A stretch of 64,000 nt of DNA from assembly GCF_900105715.1 (NCBI RefSeq), contig NZ_FNRY01000001.1:1054001-1118000 (forward strand), in the 5' to 3' direction. The position numbers and the translations under genes are program-made. The notes beneath the pieces were generated by a model. The model had not been told where the DNA came from and made no database searches. It worked only from the letters and a program-made list of their open reading frames with translations. This DNA is from Paramicrobacterium humi. GTDB lineage: Bacteria; Actinomycetota; Actinomycetes; Actinomycetales; Microbacteriaceae. This document shows, in pieces, positions 7,737 to 16,732 of the stretch. Each line of letters begins with the position of its first letter. Position 1 is the first letter of the stretch.

Positions 7737-8783
7737 TCAGGTCGTGCCGCGGAGGACGACCTCGTAGCCGAGGTCCACTTTCTGGGTCCCGGTGGTCTCC
7801 GACCGCATCTGGGCGAGCAGGATCTCCGCGGATTCTGTGCCAATGCGGTCCGACCGGATGGTCACCGTGCTCAGCGCGGGATCCATCGCTGTCGCCAGCT
7901 CGAAGTCACCGAAGCCGGTGATGGCGATGTCCTCCGGGATGCGCAGCCCGCGCCGCGCCGCGCCGAGCACGGCCCCGCAAGCGAGGATGTCGGTGGCGAA
8001 CATCGCGACATCGGCATCGGGGTGGCGCTCGCGTGCCCTGGTGAGCATCTCGTCGCCCGACTGCAGTGTGAGCGAGCGTCCCTCGGTGTCGACGAATCGC
8101 GGTTCTCGCTCGGGGAAGGCCTCGCGCATCGCGCGGGTGAAGCCGGCATGGCGCGCGCGCGCGCGCTCATCACCGTCGGAGGCGGACCCGATGAACACCG
8201 GGTTCCGGTAGCCCGCGCTCAGGACTTCCTGCGCCAGGGCGTGCATGGCGTCGTCGTTCGCGTAACCGACCAGGCTGCCCACCGGGCGCTTCGTCCAGCC
8301 CCAGGTCTCGACGACGGGGACCCCAGCGGCGCGCAGCATGCGGGATGCGGCCGCGGTGTGCTTCGTGCCGACCATCAGGATGCCGTCGGGGCGGCGGCCC
8401 AGGAGCTTTTCGATCAGGTGCTCCTCGTGGACGGAGGAGTACTCAGTCACCCCCAGGATCATCTGGTAGCCGGCGGGCTCGAGCACCCGGGATGCGGCGG
8501 ACACGGTGTCGGCGAAAACCGAAGTGGAGATCGACGGGACGATCGTCGCGACGAGCCGGCTCACATTGGATGCCAGGTTGCTGGCCATGAGGTTCGGGAC
8601 GTAGCCGATCCGCCGCACGGTCTCCTGTACGTGACGCCGCGTCTCGTCGGAGATGTCCGGGTGATTGCGCATCGCCCGCGACACCGTCTGCGCAGACACA
8701 TCGGCCGCCCGCGCGACGTCGGCAAGCGTCACGCGCTTGGTCGATATGCGTCGCCGGCGCGGAGCTCCGTCGGGGGTGGTCAT
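7737..8783 (-). CDS. LacI-family transcriptional regulator
   Basis: 348 residues from the ATG at 8783. The N-terminal HTH reads VTLADVARAADVSAQTVSRAM, followed by the hinge-helix region YVPNLMASNLAS. A periplasmic-binding-like sensor domain follows, with GRRPDGILMVGT, the GYANDDAMHALA strand and ITGFGDFELATAMDPALSTV near the end. The family resembles gluconate-type GntR repressors. It lies between two copies of a 12-bp palindrome (7669-7680 and 8880-8891) and is divergent from the CoA-transferase operon, so it most likely represses both flanking operons until a sugar-acid-like inducer binds. Confidence 0.92.
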   Translation of the reverse strand: MTTPDGAPRRRRISTKRVTLADVARAADVSAQTVSRAMRNHPDISDETRRHVQETVRRIGYVPNLMASNLASNVSRLVATIVPSISTSVFADTVSAASRVLEPAGYQMILGVTEYSSVHEEHLIEKLLGRRPDGILMVGTKHTAAASRMLRAAGVPVVETWGWTKRPVGSLVGYANDDAMHALAQEVLSAGYRNPVFIGSASDGDERARARHAGFTRAMREAFPEREPRFVDTEGRSLTLQSGDEMLTRARERHPDADVAMFATDILACGAVLGAARRGLRIPEDIAITGFGDFELATAMDPALSTVTIRSDRIGTESAEILLAQMRSETTGTQKVDLGYEVVLRGTT

Positions 8784-8879
8784 GGTACCCGCCCTTCTGT
8801 TGCGCGGTCGGATCGAGCGTAACAGCGGATGGGTGGTGGCTGCCGGAGGGCCCGTGCTAATGTTTCCGGCAGCGTTCCC

Positions 8880-8891
8880 GTTAGCGCTGAC
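8880..8891. promoter_or_regulatory. LacI-family operator, right copy
   Basis: GTTAGCGCTGAC differs by one base from the left operator. It ends 13 bases before the ATG of the CoA-transferase gene, immediately ahead of the ribosome-binding site AAAGGAG. Both operons of the cluster thus carry the same control site. Confidence 0.8.
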
Positions 8892-8904
8892 AAAGGAGTG
8901 AGTA

Positions 8905-10116
8905 ATGAAGACGCTGGAAGGCATGCGCGTCCTGGACGTGTCGATCGCCATGTCGGGACCGTTCGCGGCCCAGAAGCTCGCGGACCTCGGTGCCGACGTC
9001 GTCAAGGTCGAGCCCCTCGCGGGCGAGTGGCAGCGGCACGCCGCGGCAGGAGGAGCGCGGGGGAACCAGGTGAACGCCTCATTCCTCTCTCTCAACCGCA
9101 ACAAGAGGTCCATCGCCCTCGACTTGAAGAACGACTCCGCCCGCGAGGTGATCCACAAGCTCGTCGAGACCGCCGACGTCTTCCTGCAGAACTACAGGAC
9201 CGGCGTCGCCGAGCGGCTGGGCGTCGACTACGAGACCCTGCGCAAGATCAATCCGCGGCTGATCTACGTGAGCATGTCCGGCTACGGCGGCAGCGGACCG
9301 TACGCGACCAAGCCGGGGCAGGACGTCATCCTGCAGGCGATGAGCGGCGCGCTGTACTCCGCCGGCCGCGAGGGCGAGGCCCCTCGTCCCGCGCCGTTTT
9401 TCCTCGTCGACGCGTTCGCCGCGTACTCCGCATTCGAGGGGACGCTCGCCGCGATCATCCACCGTCTCCGCACCGGCGAAGGGCAGCTGGTCGAGGTGAA
9501 CATGCTCGACGCGATCATCGCCGCGCAGATGCAGGAGATCTCGGTGCACACCGTCGGCGGGATCCCGCAGATGCCCGCCGAGGAGATCCACGCGCACTCC
9601 TACATCCGTGCACCCTACGGCGTCTTCCCGACCAGCGACGGTTACATCGCCCTGTCGTTCGCGGACGCCCCACTGCTGGCATCCGTCTTAGACGACGACC
9701 GGTTCCTGCAGTATGACGTGGAGCGCGACGGCTTCGAGAAGAAGGACGAGATCTCGCGGCTGGTGACTGAGGGGCTGGCCAAGAACTCCACGGAGCACTG
9801 GCTGACAGCGCTCGGCGACGCCGGCGCCTGGGTGGGCCCAGTGTACGACTACGACGGACTGATGCAGGACCCGCAGGTCGCGCACAACAACTCCTTCGTG
9901 GAGTACGAGCATCCCACCGAGGGCCGGGTGAAGACGCCGGGGTTCAACTTCCGGCTCAGCGCCTCCACCCAGGAGGTCACCCGCCCGGCGCCGCTCGCGG
10001 GCCAGCACAGCGAGGAGCTGCTCGCCGAGCTGGGGCTCGACGCCGCGCAGATCGCCGAGCTCGTCGCGGCCGGCGCCGTCCACCAGAGCACCGTCCTGCA
10101 ACCGGCATCCGCATAG
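8905..10116 (+). CDS. CaiB/BaiF class III CoA-transferase
   Basis: 403 residues matching family III CoA-transferases: LEGMRVLDVSIAMSGPFAAQKLADLGADVVKVEPL at the start is the hallmark N-terminal block, then SLNRNKRSIALDLK, FLQNYRTGVAERLGVDYETL, PRLIYVSMSGYG-SGP and a C-terminal FVEYEHPTEGRVKTPG. These enzymes move CoA between carboxylic acids. The gene opens an operon with a transporter, a MaoC dehydratase and an aldehyde dehydrogenase, so it probably activates an imported acid or a pathway intermediate as CoA thioester. AAAGGAG is 8 bases before the ATG. Confidence 0.92.
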   Translation: MKTLEGMRVLDVSIAMSGPFAAQKLADLGADVVKVEPLAGEWQRHAAAGGARGNQVNASFLSLNRNKRSIALDLKNDSAREVIHKLVETADVFLQNYRTGVAERLGVDYETLRKINPRLIYVSMSGYGGSGPYATKPGQDVILQAMSGALYSAGREGEAPRPAPFFLVDAFAAYSAFEGTLAAIIHRLRTGEGQLVEVNMLDAIIAAQMQEISVHTVGGIPQMPAEEIHAHSYIRAPYGVFPTSDGYIALSFADAPLLASVLDDDRFLQYDVERDGFEKKDEISRLVTEGLAKNSTEHWLTALGDAGAWVGPVYDYDGLMQDPQVAHNNSFVEYEHPTEGRVKTPGFNFRLSASTQEVTRPAPLAGQHSEELLAELGLDAAQIAELVAAGAVHQSTVLQPASA

Positions 10117-10152
10117 ATCCCGACTATCATCCACAATCGCAAAGGAGCACTT

Positions 10153-11529
10153 ATGGATACCGAATCAGAGAAGAGCGCGCGCCGCGCGGCCACGGCCTCC
10201 GCCATCGGAAGCCTCGTCGAATGGTACGACTTCGCGCTGTACGGCGCGGCGGCGGCCCTCGTCTTCAATCAGTTCTTCTTCCACGCCGATAACCCGGCCG
10301 TGGGGCTGATGGCGTCGTTCGCGACGTTCGCCGTCGGCTACTTCGCCCGGCCCTTCGGCGGCATGGTCTTCGGTCACCTCGGCGACAAGATTGGCCGCAA
10401 GCCGGTCATGATGATCACGCTGACCCTGATGGGCATCAGCACGGCGCTTATCGGCCTGTTGCCCAGCTACGACGTCGTCGGGGTGTTGGCCCCCGCACTG
10501 CTCGTGTTCCTGCGCGTGCTCCAAGGGCTCGGCGCCGGCGCCGAGTACGCCGGAGCGGTGGTGCTCTCGTCCGAGTCGGCACCTGCCGGACGGCGCGGCT
10601 TCTACGCCTCGTGGTCGGGAGCGGGCGTCTGGATCGGATCGGCAATCGGCCTCCTCGTCTTCCAGCTCACACTCTCGCTCACCGGTGACGGGTTCTCCAC
10701 CTGGGGCTGGCGGATCCCGTTCCTGCTGAGCCTGGTGTTGCTGCTGGTGAGCCTCTTCATCCGCCACCGCGTCGACGAGACCAAGCAGTTCGAGAAGGTC
10801 AAGGGCACGGAGACCGCCCAGCGCGTTCCGCTGATGGTGCTGCTGCGCACTGAGAAGCGCCGTCTCGCCGTCGCGCTCGGCTCGAACTTCATGCTCTCCG
10901 GGTTCTCCTACATCCCGCAGGTGTGGGCGCTGAGCTACCTGACGAACAACATCGGCCTCGCCGCCGTGCTGGGGCTCGCGACCAACGCCATCGTGCTCGT
11001 CTCTGGTGCCGTCTTCATGCCGTTCTTCGGGCGGCTCGGCGACCGCATCGGACGCCGCCGGCTGTTCATGATCGGCACGATCTTCGGCGCGCTGTGGGCG
11101 TTCCCCATGTTCATGCTGATCGACACCAAGCAGCCGGTGATCGTCATCCTGGCGCTGGCGGTGTGCTTCGTCGGCGGAGTCGCAACCTGTTACGCCGCGC
11201 AGGCGGCCTTCCTCGCCGAGTTGTTCCCGCCGGCCATCCGCTACTCGGGTGTCGCGTTCGCACGCGAGGTCAGCGGGGCACTGCTGGGCGGCACCGCTCC
11301 CCTGATCGCCACCGCCATCTTCGCCACCACGGGTCACTGGGCGCTGATCGCGGTCTTCATGGTCGCGAACGCCGTGATCGCCTTCATCGCCGTCTACTTC
11401 TCGAAGTACTTCCGCTCCGACGAGGATCAGCTCGACGACGCCCGGTTCGAGGAGGACACGACCGGCGCGATCCGCACCGTCTCGTCACGGACGCCCGCCC
11501 GCGGCTCCGAGCGCGTGGGCCTGTCATGA
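10153..11529 (+). CDS. MFS transporter, metabolite:H+ symporter (MHS) family
   Basis: 458 residues with twelve predicted membrane segments. The MHS signature is clear: GSLVEWYDFALYG near the N-terminus, FARPFGGMVFGHLGDKIGRK in loop 2-3, LQGLGAGAEYAGAV in helix 4-5, and GRLGDRIGRR in loop 8-9. Relatives (ShiA, ProP, KgtP, citrate carriers) import organic acids or zwitterions with protons. Its place between the CoA-transferase and the MaoC gene suggests import of the acid degraded by this cluster. The stop overlaps the MaoC start as ATGA. Confidence 0.92.
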   Translation: MDTESEKSARRAATASAIGSLVEWYDFALYGAAAALVFNQFFFHADNPAVGLMASFATFAVGYFARPFGGMVFGHLGDKIGRKPVMMITLTLMGISTALIGLLPSYDVVGVLAPALLVFLRVLQGLGAGAEYAGAVVLSSESAPAGRRGFYASWSGAGVWIGSAIGLLVFQLTLSLTGDGFSTWGWRIPFLLSLVLLLVSLFIRHRVDETKQFEKVKGTETAQRVPLMVLLRTEKRRLAVALGSNFMLSGFSYIPQVWALSYLTNNIGLAAVLGLATNAIVLVSGAVFMPFFGRLGDRIGRRRLFMIGTIFGALWAFPMFMLIDTKQPVIVILALAVCFVGGVATCYAAQAAFLAELFPPAIRYSGVAFAREVSGALLGGTAPLIATAIFATTGHWALIAVFMVANAVIAFIAVYFSKYFRSDEDQLDDARFEEDTTGAIRTVSSRTPARGSERVGLS

Positions 11530-11978
11530 GCGCGAACCGCTACTTCGAGGACTACGCGATCGGCGAGCGTGAGGAGTTCCCCGCGTACACCGTCACCTCC
11601 GAGGACATCTTCGGGTTCGCCACGCTCAGCAAGGACAACCATCCGGCGCACACCGATCTAGACTTCGCTGCGGAGCGCTTCGGAGGGCAGCTTGCCCATG
11701 GGGCGCTGACCTTCAGCCTGCTCGTCGGCATGACCGTCGAGCGCAACGAGCACGGAGTGGCGTACGGTTACGACCGTCTGCGATTCCCGTCCCCGCTGCT
11801 GGCCGGAGACACCCTCACGGCAACCAGCGAGGTGATCGATCTGCGCGACCACAAGCGGCCCGAGATCGGGCTGGTGGTCAAGCGCTACACCGGCACCAGG
11901 GACGACGGTGCGGTCGCGGTGGTGTGCGAGCACCTCATCGCCGTGACCCGTCGCCCCGCCACGCAGAACGCGACCTGA
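11526..11978 (+). CDS. MaoC-family dehydratase
   Basis: 150 residues with a hot-dog fold and the MaoC signature: TVTSEDIFGFATLSKDNHPAHTD, then FGGQLAHGALTFSLLVG. The Asp/Asn-His pair of the hydratase loop is visible in LSKDNHPAH. Such enzymes hydrate or dehydrate acyl-CoA double bonds, which fits a product of the upstream CoA-transferase. The ATG overlaps the transporter stop by 4 bases, and the aldehyde dehydrogenase follows after 10 bases. Confidence 0.9.
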   Translation: MSANRYFEDYAIGEREEFPAYTVTSEDIFGFATLSKDNHPAHTDLDFAAERFGGQLAHGALTFSLLVGMTVERNEHGVAYGYDRLRFPSPLLAGDTLTATSEVIDLRDHKRPEIGLVVKRYTGTRDDGAVAVVCEHLIAVTRRPATQNAT

Positions 11979-11988
11979 AGGAGAAGAA

Positions 11989-13428
11989 GTGATCGACATC
12001 AATGCCCTCGTCCGTGATTCCGTGCGCGCATCCGCCGCGTGGGCGGGCTCGGCGCTCGACGTGCGCGCCGGATGGCTGGCCGCCATCGCTGACGCGATGG
12101 ACGCGCATGCCGAGGAGCTCGTATCGATTGCGGATCGCGAGACGCATCTGGGGTCGCCGCGCCTGAACGGCGAGCTCGCGCGCACGACCGCGCAGCTGCG
12201 GAAGTTCTCACTGGTCGTCCAGGAGGGCGCCTACCTTGAGGTCACCATCGACCACGAGGATCCGGCGGACGTGCCGCCGCGTCCGGATCTGCGCCGCATG
12301 CTCGTGCCGCTGGGGCCGGTGGCGGTGTGGGCGGCGAGCAACTTCCCGTTCGCCTTCTCGGTCCTCGGCGGCGACACGGCCTCCGCGCTCGCCGCAGGCA
12401 ACGCGGTCATAGTGAAGGCGCACCCCGGTCACCGCGAGCTCTCGGTGAGGACGGCCGAGCTGGCTGTGGAGGCGCTCGCACGCGCCGGCGCACCGGCCGA
12501 CAGCATCCGGCTCATCCACTCCCGTGAGGAGGGCGTCGCGCTGATCCAGCACCCCGGCATCGCGGCAGGGGCGTTCACCGGTTCGATCCCCGGCGGCAGG
12601 GCACTATTCGACCAGGCGGCGGCGCGGCCAGAGCCGATCCCGTTCTACGGCGAGCTCGGGTCAGTGAATCCCGTCGTCATCACGGAGCGTGCGGCGCTCG
12701 AGCGGGGCGAGGAGCTGGCCGCGGGGCTGGCCGGCTCGTTCACGATGGGCATGGGGCAGTTCTGCACCAAGCCCGGGATCGTCTTCATCCCCGCGGGAAA
12801 TGATTTTCCCGAGTGGGTCGCGCGGAGCGCCGGGGCGCCGGATGCTCTCATGCTCAACGACCGCATCCGCGCCGCCTATGTGGCGGGGGCGGAGGAACTG
12901 GCCGGTAATGCCGGCGTCACCGTGGTTGCGGGGGCCGCACCGGCGGAGGGGGAGAACCCCGGCCCGATGGTCGTGCGCACGAGCGCCGCGGCGCTCATCT
13001 CGGACCAACGATTGACGGAGGAGGTGTTCGGCCCGCTCACGCTGCTGGTCGAGTACTCGTCGCAGGAGGAGCTGGGGGAGGCGATCGCCGCGGTCCCCGG
13101 CAGTCTGACCGGGACCATCCACGCGGCCGAGGGGGAGCAGACCGCGCAACTCGTCTCCGCGCTGGCGCCCCGGGTCGGGCGCCTGCTGTTCGAGGGCTGG
13201 CCGACGGGCGTTGCGGTGAGCTGGGCGCAGCATCACGGCGGACCCTACCCCGCGACGACCTCGCTGTTCACCTCCGTCGGCGCGACGGCGATCCGACGCT
13301 TCCTGCGGCCGATCGCCTACCAGTCCGCCCCGCAGGCGATCCTGCCCCCGGCGCTGCTCGATGCCAACCCCTTCCAGATCCCGCAGCGGGTTGACGGAGA
13401 GCTGCGACTGCCCGCACAGCGGGGCTAA
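11989..13428 (+). CDS. Aldehyde dehydrogenase, 2-oxoglutarate-semialdehyde dehydrogenase-like
   Basis: 479 residues of the ALDH superfamily with GTG start and AAGGAG 6 bases upstream. Visible catalytic features are ASNFPFAFS (Asn118), FTGSIPGGRALF, the general base in GELGSVNP (Glu222) and the nucleophile in GQFCTKPG (Cys259). GNAVIVKAHPGH and GVAVSWAQHHGGP are typical of the 2,5-dioxovalerate (ketoglutarate-semialdehyde) dehydrogenase branch. With the FAH-family dehydratase this would give the last steps of oxidative pentose or hexarate degradation to 2-oxoglutarate, although the CoA-transferase and MaoC genes are not part of the standard route. Confidence 0.88.
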   Translation: MIDINALVRDSVRASAAWAGSALDVRAGWLAAIADAMDAHAEELVSIADRETHLGSPRLNGELARTTAQLRKFSLVVQEGAYLEVTIDHEDPADVPPRPDLRRMLVPLGPVAVWAASNFPFAFSVLGGDTASALAAGNAVIVKAHPGHRELSVRTAELAVEALARAGAPADSIRLIHSREEGVALIQHPGIAAGAFTGSIPGGRALFDQAAARPEPIPFYGELGSVNPVVITERAALERGEELAAGLAGSFTMGMGQFCTKPGIVFIPAGNDFPEWVARSAGAPDALMLNDRIRAAYVAGAEELAGNAGVTVVAGAAPAEGENPGPMVVRTSAAALISDQRLTEEVFGPLTLLVEYSSQEELGEAIAAVPGSLTGTIHAAEGEQTAQLVSALAPRVGRLLFEGWPTGVAVSWAQHHGGPYPATTSLFTSVGATAIRRFLRPIAYQSAPQAILPPALLDANPFQIPQRVDGELRLPAQRG

Positions 13429-13556
13429 ACCGAGTCGCTCCGTGTGCGGAGGCTGATACGGGTCGGGCTTGTGTCGGTTGGGCCAGTGGGCGGGATGCGT
13501 GGTTGATTCAGAGCGCCGCTTCCACACCGTCGAGGGTGATGTTCCTATTGTTGTTT

Positions 13557-13626
13557 GAGAACCTCCGGTGACGCTATGGCGCAGCGAGCGCCGGAGGTTC
13601 TCTTGCATCAGGAAGAGAACCTCCGG
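13557..13626. repeat. Three 12-bp repeats GAGAACCTCCGG
   Basis: GAGAACCTCCGG occurs at 13557-13568, inverted at 13591-13602, and direct again at 13615-13626. The first two form a stem with a 22-base loop that has its own CGCT/AGCG pairing. It lies 130 bases after the catabolic operon and just ahead of decayed sequence, so it may be a terminator, a MITE or the scar of a mobile element. Confidence 0.7.
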
Positions 13627-13639
13627 CATGCGGGATAAG

Positions 13640-14140
13640 CTGGAACCTGCACCGAGCCATCAACGGCACGAACGTCCTGCCAGTCGAGAGGAAGCAGGAT
13701 CATCGCGACGTAGAGCGATGCGCTGGACAAGATCAGCAGCGCCGAGGCGGACAGGGTTGGCTTTTGGTGCATGACGTACGCGGTGACGATCGCCGCGCCC
13801 TGCGAGGAACGCGCCGCGCGCGAAGGCTATCAACAGAGCAACTCGGCCGAGGATGGGATGGGAAGCACGCCCGCCGGTGTGAAGTCGCCTTCGCGTAACA
13901 CGCTCACGAGTCCCAGCGAGAGGCGGGCGAGAGCAACACGAGTCAAACGCATTTGAGCCGCAAAGGGCGGCCGCCTTGTCACGCGGAAGGAGTTTCCATC
14001 CGAGGCTGACGTCGGCGACGCGGAGCAGGAGGTGCACGAGGAAGAGCGCCCGAAAGTGGCCGTGGAGAGCAGTAGCGGCTGACCGCCCGTTCGAGGACGA
14101 GGTCGACGACCTGCCTTCTGCGTCTGCGCGTCCCCCACGT
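13640..14140 (-). pseudogene. Possible decayed coding sequence
   Basis: No intact gene. On the minus strand several short frames together give plausible protein-like pieces (LLLRVADVSLGWKLLPRD, RLTRVALARLSLGLVSVLREG, LLIAFARGAF), as if one hydrophobic protein had suffered frameshifts. The family cannot be named. It sits between the 12-bp repeats and the metallophosphoesterase pseudogene. Confidence 0.3.
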
Positions 14141-14199
14141 TGCCCGAACCGGCGCGGGAAACCGCTCCCCGGCCGGTTCGGCCGAGGGAGTCATCGTGC

Positions 14200-14819
14200 T
14201 ATTTCTGGGCTAAGAACGCCGGCATCGATCGCGTCCTTGTCGCTCTCGGCAGCCATGAAGATTGGGGCCGCATTGCGCCCGGCCAGTGGGCCGCCGCCGG
14301 AAGGGCCTCCCGAGTGAGCGACGCCGTCTGGCTGCTGCCCCGACCGTTCCGCTTTCGGGTAGCGGGCCGCGAAGTACTCTCCCTCGGTGGCGCATCGAGC
14401 GTGGATAAGTCTTACCGGACCCCTGGAAAGGACTGGTTCGAGGAAGATCTCATCACAGAGGCAATGGAAGCCGCTGCAGTTGCTGGTGGATGCGCAGATC
14501 TGCTGCTCACGCACGAATCACCCGCGCGTGCTGTTCCCGAGGTGCAGGCGGTACTGGCCGGAAACTCGCTCCAGTGGCCCACTGACGCCCTCGCCCTTCC
14601 GGTAGAACAGCGCGAGCGTGTCCAGCGCGTAGGTGACGCGGTGCTTCCGGCGCTCCCCCGTCCACGGGCGCACGGACGTCTATGGCGACATTGAGCACGC
14701 GGACGGACGCCGAGTGATCAGCTTCGATCGCGACGTTCGCAGGCAATGCCGGCGTTCTCGACATCCCCGCGATGACCTTTGAACCGATGCCCATGTCCGC
14801 CATTCGCGGGCGAGTCTAA
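14200..14819 (+). pseudogene. Metallophosphoesterase, frameshifted
   Basis: The first frame contains VALGSHEDWG (family GNHE-like with Asn replaced by Ser), LSLGGASSVDKSYR and DLLLTHESP, three blocks of calcineurin-like phosphoesterases. A shift near 14650 moves to a frame with HGRTDVYGDIEHADGRRVIS. A second shift near 14745 leads to GNAGVLDIPAMTFEP, ending at TAA 14817-14819. The N-terminal metal-binding GD box is absent. Two frameshifts and the altered motif indicate a dead gene. Confidence 0.75.
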
Positions 14820-14968
14820 TACGAAGGGCTGAGCCGTTGACCGAGGCCTCGAGCCGAACTGTGGGGTCAACTGGTGGCGGGGCGGCCGCCGGAGGAACGC
14901 TGCCCGAAGTCGCGGGTTGACGCCTGGGGTCAATTGGTGGCGGAACGGCGAAACTGGACCAGGGCTGG

Positions 14969-15862
14969 TTACGAGGAACTGTCACCAATCCGCGGCTTTG
15001 ACTGGAACCAAGCCAAGGCTCCAGCGTTTCCGTCTACGTAGTCGAGGACATACCGAACACGCTTAGGAATTTCGACCATCTCCGTCAAGGTGTAGGTGCG
15101 GTCTACTCCGTCGCCGCCATCGATATGGAAATGAAGAACCGGGACAATCTCCTGTCCCCCTATGGCGCCTACATTCACGAGCCGCCGTTGGGTGCTGACA
15201 GTCGCGACGTGGACACGGGTCTGTCCGTGAGAGATGAACACGTCATGTGCGTCGACTTCGATCTCCGGAATCGGGTCTAGACCCTCGATGTCGAACTGCC
15301 CGGAACCGATGAATTCTGTTGGTGCAAGGCTGATGCCCTGCAACCACACATGCTTATCCTTGTTGTCGTACCACTGAAGACCGGCGAGTCCTACGTAGTG
15401 GTGCCCGACCTTGTCCGGCCAAGGCTGAACCGCCTCATATCGTTCGATGATCCATGCCGGAAGCGCCCGGTGCGCCTGCCGCCACTTGCGCCACTCTCGT
15501 CCGTTCGTGGTGATTGGAAACGAGATGCGTTGCCGGTCGTAAGACCCGTTCGCGAAACGGGCGAACAAGCGATCGTTAAGGTTGTCGAGCGCAGCGCGCG
15601 ATGCATGCGCCATGCTGCTCGCAATCGTCGCCCAACGGTCGTGCGGGTGGGGGCGCGACATTTCGACGTACACGTTGAAGCCTGTTCCGTTAGGACCGAG
15701 CAGCGACGTCCGAGTAGTGAATGTGGTACCCGAAACCCAGCGGTCGACGATCCTCTTCAAATCGGCGCCCTGGCGTGTGGCATGCACAATGCGTGCTTCG
15801 AGCGCAGCTCGCTCATCGACTCCTAACGCGTTCGCGATACCGAAGGCTGAGTGACGCGTCAT
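14969..15862 (-). CDS. Hypothetical protein
   Basis: 297 residues, not recognised. The start is charged (RAALEARIVHAT), a central part has FARFANGSYDRQRISFPITTNGREWRKWRQAH, and the end is beta-rich with VLHFHIDGGDGVDRTYTLTEMVEIP. There are no membrane segments or signal peptide. It stands alone after the decayed region at the left edge of the accessory island. Confidence 0.7.
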   Translation of the reverse strand: MTRHSAFGIANALGVDERAALEARIVHATRQGADLKRIVDRWVSGTTFTTRTSLLGPNGTGFNVYVEMSRPHPHDRWATIASSMAHASRAALDNLNDRLFARFANGSYDRQRISFPITTNGREWRKWRQAHRALPAWIIERYEAVQPWPDKVGHHYVGLAGLQWYDNKDKHVWLQGISLAPTEFIGSGQFDIEGLDPIPEIEVDAHDVFISHGQTRVHVATVSTQRRLVNVGAIGGQEIVPVLHFHIDGGDGVDRTYTLTEMVEIPKRVRYVLDYVDGNAGALAWFQSKPRIGDSSS

Positions 15863-16061
15863 GATCCCACACTAGCCTCGAGCTGACTCGCCCTTCGGTC
15901 AGCCACGTGGAACTGCAACAGGAGGGCTTCGCGCCGATAGCCGGGATAATGTGCGATTATCGGGGGCCAGAAAACAGCCCCTTGAAGTGAGATGAGGCTG
16001 AGTTGAAATCGGGGCTTCTGAGCACGTAAACGAGCTGAATGCGTTAGGGCTGGCAGCCGGA

Positions 16062-16313
16062 TCATCGACGGCTCTCCCACTCGGCGCGAAGCCTGTCTGC
16101 GGCGTCGATGGCCTTCTGAATGGCGTTCTGCTTCCGGAGGATCTTGATCAGTCCGTCGGGGCTGCTGGCCTGCCCGTGCACGCGGAGACCCACGCCGGTC
16201 TTGTAGTCGCGGGCGAGATCCCCGATGGGATCGTCGCGGCTCGCTTGCCTCAGCACCCACGTATGGAAGGACGCGGCGGGTTCGGCGGTGGAGGTGGTGT
16301 GGACGGTGCTCAT
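16062..16313 (-). CDS. YozE-SAM-like domain small protein
   Basis: 83 residues from the ATG at 16313, chosen because GAAAGGG lies 8 bases upstream; an ATG at 16358 has no such site. The motif FHTWVLRQASRDDPIGDLARDYK matches the YozE SAM-like fold (W, RDDPIGDLA). A basic tail with LIKILRKQNAIQKAIDAADRLR follows. The function of these small proteins in actinobacteria is unknown. Confidence 0.65.
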   Translation of the reverse strand: MSTVHTTSTAEPAASFHTWVLRQASRDDPIGDLARDYKTGVGLRVHGQASSPDGLIKILRKQNAIQKAIDAADRLRAEWESRR

Positions 16314-16369
16314 GGCGAGTGCCCTTTCGTTGTGTGGTTGGTTCTGATGGGTAATCACCGGGACGGCAT

Positions 16370-16732
16370 GTGGTCATCGACCCGGGTGATCTCTGTCATC
16401 GCCCCGACGGTACGCGACCCATCGTTGTGGCTCTTCCCGACGACGACCTCACGACGGTCATCAAGCGCGTGGAAGCGTTCGGGGATCGCGCCAACGTCTT
16501 CGTGGCCTTCCCTGACTCGCTCGCTCTCATCGAGCTCAGAGTCGGCGCCGGCACAGGAGACGCTGCGATTCAGCCCGCGCACGAGAACACGTCGATGGCG
16601 ATGTACGTCGAGTTCCTCGAGCTGCACGATGCACCGGTGAACGTCAGCGTGCCCCTATCGGGGCGGGCGACCGCCCCGAACCGTCCGCAGCAGCTCGCGA
16701 GATTGTCGGTCCGCGCCTCTACGGTGGAGTGA
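16370..16732 (+). CDS. Hypothetical protein upstream of DUF1016 nuclease
   Basis: 120 residues with well-behaved GC3. Segments include RPIVVALPDDDLTTVIKRVE and NVFVAFPDSLALIELRVGAG. No family is recognised. Its TGA stop overlaps the next gene's ATG (TGATG), which argues that it is real and co-translated. No strong ribosome-binding site is seen. Confidence 0.5.
   Translation: MVIDPGDLCHRPDGTRPIVVALPDDDLTTVIKRVEAFGDRANVFVAFPDSLALIELRVGAGTGDAAIQPAHENTSMAMYVEFLELHDAPVNVSVPLSGRATAPNRPQQLARLSVRASTVE

Noticed and set aside
10165-11337. 390-residue minus-strand frame opposite the MHS transporter
   Set aside because: Composition of His/Arg/Glu repeats typical of an antisense shadow; the plus-strand transporter has complete family motifs.
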